This document shows positions 15,974-23,651 of a stretch of 64,000 bases of DNA, piece after piece. The notes below the pieces were generated by a model, which was not told where the DNA came from, ran no database searches, and worked only from the letters and a program-made list of their open reading frames with translations. The position numbers were made by a program, and so were the translations under genes. The first letter of the stretch is position 1, and each line of letters begins with the position of its first letter. The DNA comes from Streptomyces sp. NBC_00344 (GTDB lineage: Bacteria; Actinomycetota; Actinomycetes; Streptomycetales; Streptomycetaceae): the NCBI RefSeq assembly GCF_036088315.1, contig NZ_CP107996.1:5229501-5293500 (forward strand), given 5' to 3'.

Positions 15974-17392
15974 TCACTGTGAGCCGCGGAACCCTTCGCC
16001 CTCCACGATCAGCCCGGCGGCGAGGGCCCCGGACATACCGGCATGAGCGAGACCGCCGCCCGGGTGCGACCAGCCGCCCGCGAAGTACAGACCCGGCAGC
16101 GGCGCCCGGTTGGGTTCGGGCAGCAGGTCCCCGCCCGCACCGGCCAGCGCGGGGCCCGGCACCCCCGGTGTGCCGGTCTCCCGGAGAGTGTCGGCCGGGG
16201 TCCGCACCTCCCGCCACAGAACGCGCCCGCGCAGTCCCGGCACGGCTGCTTCGGCGGCCGCCACCACACGGTCGGCGAACGCCCCGGTGTGCCCGGAGCC
16301 CGCTCCGGTCCATTCCGCGACCGGGACCGTGGCTGTCAGCGTGACCGACTCGTACGCGCCGCCGGGAACCAGCGCCGGGTCGTCCGGGCGCAGCACCGTC
16401 ACCATCGGCAGAGCCTCGTCCGTCCGGTGCACCACGGTGCGGTGCACCGTGCCGGCCGGACGGCCACCGCGCAGCGCCAGACACACGACGACCCGTCCGG
16501 TGTACGCATCCCTCTCCCGGTGCGGCCACCGGACGGCCGGAACCGGCGCGGCCGCGACCACCTGATCAGCGGGCTCGAGCCGGCCACCGGCCAGCTCGAC
16601 ACCGCACACCCGGCCGTCCTTCTCCGCTGCCCCGGTCACCTCGGCACGGAAGACGAAACCGACCTTCCGCGCGAGGCACCGCCGGTACAGCGCGTCCGCC
16701 AGCGCCCGCATCCCGCCGCGCACGTACCAGCTGCCGAAGGTCTGCTCCATGTACGGCAGTACGGCCGCCGACGCGGGCGCGTTCAGCGGGTCGAAGCCGT
16801 AGGACAGGGCGTAACTGCCCAGCAGGGCCGCCAGCCGGGGGTCGCGCAGCTCCCGGTCGGCCACCTCGCCCAGCGTCGTCGCGGTGCGCCGCAGCAGACC
16901 GGTCCTGAGCGCCGGATACCGGTCATGACGCAGTGCCGCGGTGTCGGCGGGGAGCGGCTCCTCGAGGAGCGGGCGCCTCGTCCTGTCCCAGGTCTCCCGC
17001 GCCCGGTCCATGAAGGCTCCCCAGCGGGCGCCCGCGCCGCCGCCCAGCGCCGCATCGAGGGCATCGACGACCCCGGCACGCGAAGCGTCGGGCAGCAGCA
17101 CATCCGTCCCATCGGCGAAGAGATGACGGCTCGACGGGTCCACCTGGACCAGTTCGACGCACTCCTCCAGCGGCTCCCGGCCGGTCTTGACGAACAAGTC
17201 CCGGTAGACGGCGGGCAGATGGAGCAGCCCAGGCCCGGTGTCGAACGCGAACCCGTCCCGCTCGAAGCGGCCGACGGAGCCGCCGTACGTCGACGAGCGC
17301 TCGTACACCGTCACCCGGTGGCCTGCCACGGCCAGCCGGGCGGCAGCCGCCATGGCGCCCATCCCGGCGCCGATCACCGCAATCTGTGCCAT
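15974..17392 (-). CDS. Phytoene-desaturase-like NAD(P)/FAD-dependent oxidoreductase
   Basis: A 472-residue flavoprotein of the CrtI/carotenoid-desaturase-like superfamily. The N-terminal FAD motif is IAVIGAGMGAMAAAARLA, followed by YERSSTYGGSVGRF. The C-terminal motif LYFAGGWSHPGGGLAHAGMSG is the typical FAD-contacting end. No other carotenoid gene (crtB, crtE) is nearby, so carotenoid chemistry is not supported; such orphan members are common and their substrates are unknown. I used the ATG at 17392; a GTG three codons upstream (17401) is possible. It converges on the Tyr/Gln-rich gene with 10 bases between stops. Confidence 0.8.
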   Translation of the reverse strand: MAQIAVIGAGMGAMAAAARLAVAGHRVTVYERSSTYGGSVGRFERDGFAFDTGPGLLHLPAVYRDLFVKTGREPLEECVELVQVDPSSRHLFADGTDVLLPDASRAGVVDALDAALGGGAGARWGAFMDRARETWDRTRRPLLEEPLPADTAALRHDRYPALRTGLLRRTATTLGEVADRELRDPRLAALLGSYALSYGFDPLNAPASAAVLPYMEQTFGSWYVRGGMRALADALYRRCLARKVGFVFRAEVTGAAEKDGRVCGVELAGGRLEPADQVVAAAPVPAVRWPHRERDAYTGRVVVCLALRGGRPAGTVHRTVVHRTDEALPMVTVLRPDDPALVPGGAYESVTLTATVPVAEWTGAGSGHTGAFADRVVAAAEAAVPGLRGRVLWREVRTPADTLRETGTPGVPGPALAGAGGDLLPEPNRAPLPGLYFAGGWSHPGGGLAHAGMSGALAAGLIVEGEGFRGSQ

Positions 17393-17603
17393 GGCAGGCA
17401 CTTTATCGGTGCGGGTGACCGGTCCTGCCGACGGGCTGCGAGCGCGGAATGCCGGCCTGAGTACCCGTACCTACGCCGAGAGATGAGTAGGTGTGCGGAT
17501 GGGCGGCCCCCCGCGCGGACGGCAGAGTGGGGGACACGGAAGGGGCGCACGCCGGCACCGCCGGCACGGGGCTGCGGAACGGCGATGCTCCCCTGCCGAG
17601 TAC

Positions 17604-17641
17604 GGGGATGTACGGGGGAGTGCACCGGGGGAGTACGGGGG
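17604..17641 (+). other. Potential G-quadruplex motif
   Basis: Four runs of 4-5 guanines (17604-17607, 17614-17618, 17627-17631, 17637-17641) are separated by 6, 8 and 5 bases. The second loop is slightly longer than the strict limit used in many searches. It lies directly beside a strong hairpin. Confidence 0.45.
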
Positions 17642-17644
17642 ATG

Positions 17645-17691
17645 CGCCGCTCCGGCGGGGCTCGGAAGTTCCGGGCCCCGCCGGAGCGGCG
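17645..17691 (-). terminator. Strong hairpin after the TetR gene
   Basis: A 17-bp perfect stem (CGCCGCTCCGGCGGGGC and its complement) has a 13-base loop that itself contains CGGAA/TTCCG. It lies 66 bases past the stop of the TetR gene and is the likely terminator of the ABC-permease-TetR operon. No U run follows, as is usual in Streptomyces. Confidence 0.65.
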
Positions 17692-17757
17692 TTCCTCTGT
17701 TCCCGCGCGCCCGGGTGGCGGTTCCGCGCGCACGGATCACCGCTCCGCGCACCCCGG

Positions 17758-18363
17758 TCAGCGCCCGCTGACCCGCCCGTGGAGCAGCCGTGACAGCGCC
17801 GCGTGCACATCGTCGATGGAACGCTCGCTCTGGAACGCCTGCCAGTCCAGTGCGGCCACCAGCACCATGCCGACCAGCGCGGCGGCCGTCAGTGAGATGT
17901 CGATGTCCTCGTGCAGCTCGCCCGTCTCGACGGCTTCGCGCAGCACGGTCTCCACCACGGCGACCGCCTCGCGGCGCACCACGAGGAGGGTCGACTGCCA
18001 GGCGCGGTTGGTGCGCCAGAGCTCGGCCACGTACAGCTGGGTGAAGGCCGGATAGCGCTCCATGAACACGAGACCGGCCCTGATCATCGCGTCCAGCGCC
18101 TCGACCTTGCTGCCACCGCGTTCCGCGGTCTCGTCGGCCGCCGTCCGGAGGGACTGGGTGAGCAGGCCGACGCCGTGCCGCAGCAGCTCCTCGAACAGCA
18201 CGGTCTTGCTCGCGAAGTTGTAGTAGACCGTGCCCTTCGCGACCCCGGCGCGCTCGGCGATCTCCTCCACCGTGGTCGACGAGAATCCCTGCTCGGCGAT
18301 GAGGGTGACCGCCGCCTCGTAGAGCTTCTGCCGAGTGGCCTGGCGTCTGGTGCTGGTGTCCAT
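17758..18363 (-). CDS. TetR-family transcriptional regulator
   Basis: A 201-residue repressor with the N-terminal TetR helix-turn-helix (about 24-47: TTVEEIAERAGVAKGTVYYN) and a ligand-binding C-terminal domain. The ATG at 18363 was chosen; a slightly longer frame adds five residues. It is the last gene of a three-gene operon, 28 bases after the YhgE/Pip permease, and a perfect 28-bp palindrome sits at that operon's promoter. The simplest reading is autorepression of the whole transporter operon, relieved by an unknown ligand. Confidence 0.9.
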   Translation of the reverse strand: MDTSTRRQATRQKLYEAAVTLIAEQGFSSTTVEEIAERAGVAKGTVYYNFASKTVLFEELLRHGVGLLTQSLRTAADETAERGGSKVEALDAMIRAGLVFMERYPAFTQLYVAELWRTNRAWQSTLLVVRREAVAVVETVLREAVETGELHEDIDISLTAAALVGMVLVAALDWQAFQSERSIDDVHAALSRLLHGRVSGR

Positions 18364-18391
18364 GGCTCCGATTCTCACAGGTCGGCAGCGC

Positions 18392-20476
18392 TCACAGGGT
18401 GAGCTCGGGGTGCAGCCGCTCCAGGGTCCACACCTGCTTGCTCCGCGCGGAGAGGGCGGTCAGGGCCAGGGCGCCCGCGGTGAACGCCAGCAGCACCGCG
18501 CAGGCGGTCCAGACCGGGCCGAGTCCGCCGCCCGTGATGAGTCTGCGCAGCCCGTCGACCACATAACTCATGGGCAGCCAGGGATGGATGGCGTTGAAGA
18601 AGCCGGGGCTCGTCTGGACGGGATAGGTGCCGCCCGCCGAGGTGAGCTGGAGCATCAGGAGAGCCAGCACCAGAATGCGTCCAGCGGCTCCGAAACGTGC
18701 GTTGAGCCACTGCACGATCGCCGCGAAGCAGCAGGTGACCAGAGCCAGGAAGCCCAGTGTTCCGGCTGCCCTGACCATCTGCAGGCCGATCGCCCAGTGC
18801 AGCACGGCCATCAGCGCGGCCGTCTGCAGCACACCGATCGCGGCCACCGGCAGCCAGCCCGCCAGGGTGATCCGCCAGGCCGATGAGCCGGCGGCGAGTG
18901 CGCGGCGGCTCAAGGGCTGGATGAGCATGTACGCCACCATCGCGCCCACCCACAGGGACAGCGGAATGAAGTAGGGCGCGAAACCGGTGCCGTAGTTGGG
19001 GGCGGGATGCGCGGACCGGGAGGCCAGTTGTACCGGATCGGCCATCACCCCGGTGCGCTGGTCGCGGTCCTTCTTGTCGTAGTCGGGGATCTTGCCGACA
19101 CCCTCGTGCAGTCCGCCGGCCAGCGTGCCCGCCCCGTCGGAGAGCTTGACGATTCCGGACCTCAGGGTCCCCGCGCCGGTCTTCAGCTTGCCCACCCCGG
19201 TGTCGAGGTCGGTGGCTCCGGTCCGCGCCGTGGAGAGGCCGGTGTGCAGGCGCTTCGCGCCGCTCGCCACCTGATGGGCCCCGCTGTTGAGCTTGTTGAT
19301 CTTCGCGACGGCGGAGTCCAGGTCCTTGCTCAGCGAAGGGGCGTGCCGGGCCAGGTTGTCCGCCTGCTTCTGCAGCGCCGCGAGCTGTCCGTCCAGCTTG
19401 CCCAGGTCGCCGTTCTGCTGCTGGACGAGCGTGTTGACATCGCCGGCGATGCGCGCCACGTCGGCTGCCGCCTCCTTGGCCTTCTTCAGCTGAGGACAGG
19501 CCGGATCGGGGATCGGGAGTTCCTGGCACCGGGCGCGGTAGACGGAGTCGAGGTCCGCGGATGCGGTACGGGCCCCCGCGGCCGCGGCAGGGGCGGTCCT
19601 CACCAGGGTGGCGAGATGCTTCCGCACCGCCCTGGTGGAATCGGAGACCAGCCGGGCCGCGGCACCGATTGTCTTCCCGTTGTCCTTGAGGTAGGGGCGG
19701 ACCGAACCGGCGGCCCCGTTGACCTTGTCCGCCAGGGTCTGGGTACCCGCCGCGACCTGCTGGGAGCCGGACTGGAGATCGTTCGAGCCCTTGTCGAGCT
19801 TCTTGATGCCTCCGGCCAGCTTTCCGCTGCCAGCCTTGGCGTCCTTCAGCCCGTCGGCCAGATCCTTCGAGCCCTTCTTCGCCTTGCCGAGACCGTTCTT
19901 CAGATCGGTCGCGCCCGCCGCCGCCTTCGCCGTCTGGTCGTGCAGATCGGAGAACGACACGTAGATCCGGTCGAGGAAGGTGCGCGTGGCATGGGTCGAC
20001 GCGGAGCTGCGGACCTCGGAGAACACCGTCCGGGAGATCTGTCCGACGATGTAGTTGTTGGCGTCGTTGGTGTGCACCTGGAGGGCGCCGGTCTCCGGGG
20101 AACCGCCGGAACTCGACGCGATCCGCTTGCTCAGATCGGGCGGCATGGTGAGGGACAGGTAGTACGTCCCGTCCTCGACGCCCCTGCGTGCCTCCGCGGC
20201 GCTGGTCTCGTGCCAGTCGAAGACCTTGCTGTCCCGCAGCCCCTCGGTGATGTCGTCGCCCGCTCTGACCTGCCGGCCGGCGGCTTCGGCGCCCCGGTCG
20301 TCGTTGACCAGGGCGACGGGTATCCGGTCCAGCCGCCCGTACGGATCCCAGAACGACCAGAGATAGAGCGCGCCGTAGAGCAGCGGCAGCAGCAGAAGTG
20401 CGACGAGCGCGGCGCGCGGCAGTCTTCCCCTGCCGAACCGCTTCAGCTCAAGCGCGGCCAGTTTCGGCGAGCGCAT
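18392..20476 (-). CDS. YhgE/Pip-type ABC-2 family membrane protein
   Basis: A 694-residue protein of the YhgE/Pip (phage infection protein-like) family. One membrane helix lies near residue 25-45 (RAALVALLLLPLLYGALYLW), and a long extracytoplasmic region of repeated pseudo-heptads follows (LADGLKDAKAGSGKLAGG and similar). The C-terminal 220 residues hold five or six membrane helices with the ABC-2 permease architecture. Homologues are linked to export, cell-surface assembly or type VII-like secretion in Firmicutes, but the substrate here is unknown. The ATG at 20476 follows GGAAGGGG. The gene overlaps the ATPase-like gene upstream by 29 bases. Confidence 0.88.
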   Translation of the reverse strand: MRSPKLAALELKRFGRGRLPRAALVALLLLPLLYGALYLWSFWDPYGRLDRIPVALVNDDRGAEAAGRQVRAGDDITEGLRDSKVFDWHETSAAEARRGVEDGTYYLSLTMPPDLSKRIASSSGGSPETGALQVHTNDANNYIVGQISRTVFSEVRSSASTHATRTFLDRIYVSFSDLHDQTAKAAAGATDLKNGLGKAKKGSKDLADGLKDAKAGSGKLAGGIKKLDKGSNDLQSGSQQVAAGTQTLADKVNGAAGSVRPYLKDNGKTIGAAARLVSDSTRAVRKHLATLVRTAPAAAAGARTASADLDSVYRARCQELPIPDPACPQLKKAKEAAADVARIAGDVNTLVQQQNGDLGKLDGQLAALQKQADNLARHAPSLSKDLDSAVAKINKLNSGAHQVASGAKRLHTGLSTARTGATDLDTGVGKLKTGAGTLRSGIVKLSDGAGTLAGGLHEGVGKIPDYDKKDRDQRTGVMADPVQLASRSAHPAPNYGTGFAPYFIPLSLWVGAMVAYMLIQPLSRRALAAGSSAWRITLAGWLPVAAIGVLQTAALMAVLHWAIGLQMVRAAGTLGFLALVTCCFAAIVQWLNARFGAAGRILVLALLMLQLTSAGGTYPVQTSPGFFNAIHPWLPMSYVVDGLRRLITGGGLGPVWTACAVLLAFTAGALALTALSARSKQVWTLERLHPELTL

Positions 20477-21236
20477 CGGCTGCCCCTTCCTTCGTCCGGC
20501 TGTGCAGCCGGGTACGGACGGTGATCGCGCCCTCGGGCGCCTGGCCGCATACCGCAAGGGTGGTGACACCGCTGTCGGCGACGGAACGCAGCAGTTTCCA
20601 CGCATCGGCGCGCTCCGCGTCGGAGAGCTTGAGATCGGCGTCGTCCACGGCGAGCAGCCGCGGGCCGTCCATCAGCGCGAGCGCGACGGAGAGCCGCAGT
20701 GCCTCCAGCCTTTCCAGATCGCGTACCGATGTCCGCTCGGCCTTGGGCAGTGCCCCGGTGTCGAGGCCGGCGGCATCGAGCGCCGCTTCGATACGCGCCC
20801 GCGCTGCCGCGGTACGTTCGGCGCGAGGCCGCAGCAGGGCGCGCAGCGAGCCGTTGTATCTGCGCTGGAGCAGGGCGCGCTCGCGCAGATGCTCGGCGAC
20901 GGTCAGCGCCGGATCGAGTTCGCTGACCCCGGGGACGGGGCCGAGCGAGCTGAAGCGGCGGACAGCCGCCGGCTTCTTGCGCAGCGGGAACCCGCCGACC
21001 TCGGCCTCGCCCTCGGTGGGGCGCATCCGGCCGGTGAGCGCGAGCAGCAGACAGGTGCGTCCCGAGCCGGACGGTCCCTCGACGGCGACCAGCGCACCGG
21101 GTCCCGCATCGAATCGCACATCGCGGAAGGCCCAGCCGCGGGGGCCTCTCAGCCCGAGGCCCGCGGCGGCGACGGCCGCCCCGTGCGGGTCCTCCCCGTG
21201 CCCCGAATCCTCGGTCTCCCTGTCGCCGGTGTCCAC
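20448..21236 (-). CDS. ABC transporter ATP-binding-like protein with degenerate motifs
   Basis: A 262-residue ABC-type nucleotide-binding domain partnered with the overlapping YhgE/Pip permease. The fold is recognisable, but every catalytic motif is altered. Walker A reads GPSGSGRT (54-61) with Arg in place of the near-invariant Lys, Walker B ends LLAVDDAD with Asp instead of the catalytic Glu, and no LSGGQ signature is present (the region reads TSVRDLERLEALRLSVAL). It may bind nucleotide weakly and act structurally, or hydrolyse slowly. The GTG at 21236 follows GGGAGGG. Confidence 0.82.
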   Translation of the reverse strand: MDTGDRETEDSGHGEDPHGAAVAAAGLGLRGPRGWAFRDVRFDAGPGALVAVEGPSGSGRTCLLLALTGRMRPTEGEAEVGGFPLRKKPAAVRRFSSLGPVPGVSELDPALTVAEHLRERALLQRRYNGSLRALLRPRAERTAAARARIEAALDAAGLDTGALPKAERTSVRDLERLEALRLSVALALMDGPRLLAVDDADLKLSDAERADAWKLLRSVADSGVTTLAVCGQAPEGAITVRTRLHSRTKEGAADALAETGRA

Positions 21237-21251
21237 AGCGCCCTCCCGGAG

Positions 21252-21279
21252 TTTTTGAACTGACCAGTCAGTTCAAAAA
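21252..21279 (-). promoter_or_regulatory. Perfect 28-bp palindrome, probable TetR operator
   Basis: Arms TTTTTGAACTGAC (21252-21264) and its exact complement (21267-21279) flank a 2-base centre. The core TGAACTGAC repeats resemble operators of TetR regulators of this HTH type. It lies 16-43 bases upstream of the ATPase-like gene, over the expected promoter or start point, and is conspicuously A/T-rich for this genome. Confidence 0.82.
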
Positions 21280-21394
21280 TACCCCCGATCCTGCGTTCGA
21301 AGCAAAGCCGCAGGTCGCAGCCGATTGTCAGTGGCGCCCTGCACAGTGGACACATACGGCCACAGCGCCGTCACACGACGACAGGAGGTTCGTC

Positions 21395-21937
21395 ATGGCC
21401 CGCTCGAACGCCTCAGCCGCGCGCAGGCACCGTGTCACCGCCCCTGCCCCCTCACCGAGCGGCCCGGCGGCCGACATCCACCCGGTCCTGCGCCGCGCGA
21501 CCGCCCCGCCGGCCGCCCTCGATCTGCTGGCCCAGGCCCGTACCGGACTCGACGAGGCCGCCGTCCTCGAGACACCGAACGAGCGCTATGCGACAGCCCA
21601 TCTCGCCGCGCTCCGCACTGCCGCCGCCGTACTCGCGGCCCGAGGCCGGCCGGAGGCTCTGCCCCGCCGAAGGCAGCGCATTCGCACCGCCTGGGAAGTC
21701 CTCAGCGAGATCGCACCTGAACTCACCGAGTGGAGCGCGCTCTTCGCGTCGGGCGCCGACCGCAGGGCCAGGGCGGAGGCGGGGATACCGGGCGCGGCCG
21801 GCAGCCGCGACGCCGACGATCTGCTGCGCGACGCCGCCATGTTCCTGCGGCTCGTCGAGCGGCTGCTCGTCCTGCAGCCGGTGCTCCCGCAACCCAGGGC
21901 GGAGCAGCCCAGCGTGGAGCATCCCCGGGCAGGCTGA
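21395..21937 (+). CDS. SAV_6107-family HEPN-domain protein
   Basis: A 180-residue, mainly helical protein that I recognise as the SAV_6107 HEPN family. The fold covers about residues 38-165. NERYATAH (Arg64 to His69) has the R-x4-H spacing of the catalytic motif in HEPN ribonucleases, though its position in the fold should be checked. The N-terminus is a basic low-complexity stretch. The ATG at 21395 follows AGGAGG. No antitoxin-like (MNT) partner is adjacent. A methyltransferase gene follows 159 bases later on the same strand. Confidence 0.75.
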   Translation: MARSNASAARRHRVTAPAPSPSGPAADIHPVLRRATAPPAALDLLAQARTGLDEAAVLETPNERYATAHLAALRTAAAVLAARGRPEALPRRRQRIRTAWEVLSEIAPELTEWSALFASGADRRARAEAGIPGAAGSRDADDLLRDAAMFLRLVERLLVLQPVLPQPRAEQPSVEHPRAG

Positions 21938-22096
21938 CCGTGGGGCGGCAGGTCGGCGGCCGGTCGACCGGGGGTGGCCGGAGGGCCATGCCGAGGCAAT
22001 AGGGTGGGAGCCAGCCCCTGCTGTCTACGCCCCCTGTCTGAGCCCCTGCCCGCGTCGTGTCGCGGGCGGCGGCCCCGCGCCGAGGAGTCAACCGCC

Positions 22097-22855
22097 GTGC
22101 CGGACCAGCTGCGCCCCCGCGCCTCCCTTCGTACCGCCGTGGTGTGGGACGTGCTCAAGGACGCTCTCGAGCGCCGGGTGAAGGCGACAGGACGCGACAC
22201 CCTGGACGTACTGGACACCGGGGGCGGCACCGGCAATTTCGCGGTGCCCGTCGCGCGGCTGGGCCACCGGGTCACCGTGGTCGACCCCAGTCCCAACGCT
22301 CTCTTCGGACTCGAGCGCAGGGCTGAGGAGGCGGGGGTCGCCGATCAGGTGCGCGGCGTGCAGGGCGACGTGCTCGGACTCTTCGACGTCGTGGAGCGCG
22401 GCGGATACGACGCCGTGCTCTGTCACGGGGTCCTCGAGTACGTCGAGGACCCGGCCGAGGGGGTCAGAAACGCGGTCGACGCGCTCCGTCCCTCCGGTGC
22501 GCTGAGTCTGCTCGCCGCCGGGATCGGCGGCGCTGTGCTGGCCAGGGCGCTGGCCGGGCACTTCGTCGAGGCCAGGCAGGCGCTGACCGACCCGGCCGGG
22601 CGCTGGGGCGAAGGCGACCCGGTGCCCAGGCGCTTCACCGCCGACCAGCTCACCGAGCTGGTGACGGCGGCAGGTGTGGAGGTCGGTGCGGTGCACGGCG
22701 TCAGGGTCTTCGCCGACCTGGTGCCCGGTGTTCTGGTCGACACCGAGCCGGGCGCCCTGGAGGCACTGCTGAAGCTGGAAGCGGCGGCAGCCGAGGTGCC
22801 CGCGTTCCACTCGGTGGCCACCCAGCTGCACGTTCTGGGCGAGAAGCAGGGCTGA
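22097..22855 (+). CDS. Class I SAM-dependent methyltransferase
   Basis: A 252-residue Rossmann methyltransferase with motif I LDTGGGTGNFAVPVA, motif II HRVTVVDPSP and the downstream DAVLCHGVLEYVEDP. It is closest in style to the SmtA/CmoM or UbiE-like small-molecule and tRNA methyltransferases, and the substrate cannot be read from the sequence. The GTG at 22097 follows GAGGAG. It lies between the HEPN protein and the DUF3040 gene, on the same strand as both. Confidence 0.85.
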   Translation: MPDQLRPRASLRTAVVWDVLKDALERRVKATGRDTLDVLDTGGGTGNFAVPVARLGHRVTVVDPSPNALFGLERRAEEAGVADQVRGVQGDVLGLFDVVERGGYDAVLCHGVLEYVEDPAEGVRNAVDALRPSGALSLLAAGIGGAVLARALAGHFVEARQALTDPAGRWGEGDPVPRRFTADQLTELVTAAGVEVGAVHGVRVFADLVPGVLVDTEPGALEALLKLEAAAAEVPAFHSVATQLHVLGEKQG

Positions 22856-22892
22856 TCAGCAGCTCAGTGACGTACGTACTGGGCCACAGGCC

Positions 22893-22926
22893 CCCCGATC
22901 GGGGGCTAGTCCCCGTATGATCGGGG
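22893..22926 (+). terminator. Hairpin after the methyltransferase gene
   Basis: CCCCGATC (22893-22900) pairs with GATCGGGG (22919-22926), and an inner GGGG/CCCC step lies between. It begins 37 bases past the stop. There is no U run, so termination strength is uncertain. Confidence 0.45.
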
Positions 22927-22928
22927 TA

Positions 22929-23002
22929 ACCATCCGGCATGACGGTTCGGCCGCCGGGGCACGCACGCCCCGGGAGCCGTTCCGCGTGGCGGCCCGGATG
23001 GT
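22929..23002 (+). other. Potential structured RNA in the DUF3040 leader
   Basis: ACCATCCGG (22929-22937) is exactly complementary to CCGGATGGT (22994-23002). Inside this closing helix, ACGG (22942-22945) can pair with CCGT (22977-22980), and CCGGGGC (22954-22960) with GCCCCGG (22967-22973). An alternative helix GGCCGCC (22949-22955)/GGCGGCC (22988-22994) would be mutually exclusive with parts of this fold. It lies 100 bases before the DUF3040 start. It matches no riboswitch class I know. Confidence 0.4.
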
Positions 23003-23102
23003 GAACTGGCGTAGAGGGCGGGTTTCACGGGGGCGATTCCCTGCCTATTCTGAAAGGGCCGCATCACGGTCGCCCCCCGCGACCGACGAGTAGGAGGACT
23101 CC

Positions 23103-23495
23103 GTGCCGCTCTCGGAGCACGAGCAGCGCATGCTCGAGCAGATGGAGCGAGCGCTGTACGCCGAAGATCCCAAGTTCGCGACAGCGCTCGAGGGAAGCGG
23201 GCTGCGTACGTACACCCGGCGACGGGTCTACCAGGCGGTCGCTGGCTTTCTGGTGGGTATCGCGCTCCTCATGGCCGGAATGGTCGCCAAGCAGATCTGG
23301 ATCAGTGTGGTGGGGTTCCTCGTCATGCTCGGTTGCGCGGTGCTCGCGATCACCGGATGGCGGAAAGCGCCCAAACCCGGTGAGCAGCAGCAGGCCGCAG
23401 GCCGTCCTGCGGCCAGGCAGCCAAGGAAACACCGCTCGGTGATGAACCGGATCGAGGAGCGGTGGCAGCGCCGCCGCGACGAACAGGGGCATTGA
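23103..23495 (+). CDS. DUF3040 membrane protein
   Basis: A 130-residue actinobacterial DUF3040 protein. The N-terminus has the family's LSEHEQRMLEQMERALYAEDP signature in a short cytoplasmic helix. Two membrane helices lie at about 44-61 and 66-84, and the tail is basic (RQPRKHRSVMNRIEERWQRRR). The function is unknown. Genomes place it beside the dcw region, and M. tuberculosis has a homologue in the equivalent stretch, as far as I recall. The GTG at 23103 follows GGAGGAC. It is followed by a bidirectional terminator. Confidence 0.85.
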   Translation: MPLSEHEQRMLEQMERALYAEDPKFATALEGSGLRTYTRRRVYQAVAGFLVGIALLMAGMVAKQIWISVVGFLVMLGCAVLAITGWRKAPKPGEQQQAAGRPAARQPRKHRSVMNRIEERWQRRRDEQGH

Positions 23496-23541
23496 GCACA
23501 GCAGAGCACGGACGGCGCCCCCGGCGCCGGCACACACACGT

Positions 23542-23587
23542 CACGGCTTTGAGGGGCGACCGCGCGGCGGTCGCCCCTCAAGCCGTG
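23542..23587. terminator. Bidirectional terminator between DUF3040 and the transglutaminase gene
   Basis: A 21-bp inverted repeat (CACGGCTT...GACCGC against GCGGTCGC...AAGCCGTG) has a single bulged T and a 3-base loop. It sits between convergent genes, so it can serve both. Confidence 0.8.
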
Positions 23588-23651
23588 TCCGGCTCTCCCG
23601 GACAGGGCGGTGGGCCGGGCTCGAAGAGGCCCCGGCCCGGCCGCCGGTGGT

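Larger units (their letters stand above)
17393..17757. other. 365-base intergenic region with promoter, G-run cluster and terminator
   Basis: No gene is supported here. It should contain the promoter of the CrtI-like gene; a GATAAA hexamer lies just upstream of that start on the minus strand. An ACCTAC...GTAGGT inverted repeat lies near 17470-17495. The four G runs (17604-17641) and the long hairpin (17645-17691) are listed separately. Open frames across it are composition artefacts of the high G+C content. Confidence 0.6.

Noticed and set aside
15974..17392. A carotenoid biosynthesis cluster based on the CrtI-like gene
   Set aside because: No crtE, crtB or other carotenoid gene is nearby, so only the superfamily assignment is supported.
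17393..17757. Small proteins in the gap upstream of the CrtI-like gene
   Set aside because: Several overlapping frames of about 80-130 codons exist on both strands, all Arg/Gly/Pro-rich with no family features, as expected by chance at this base composition.
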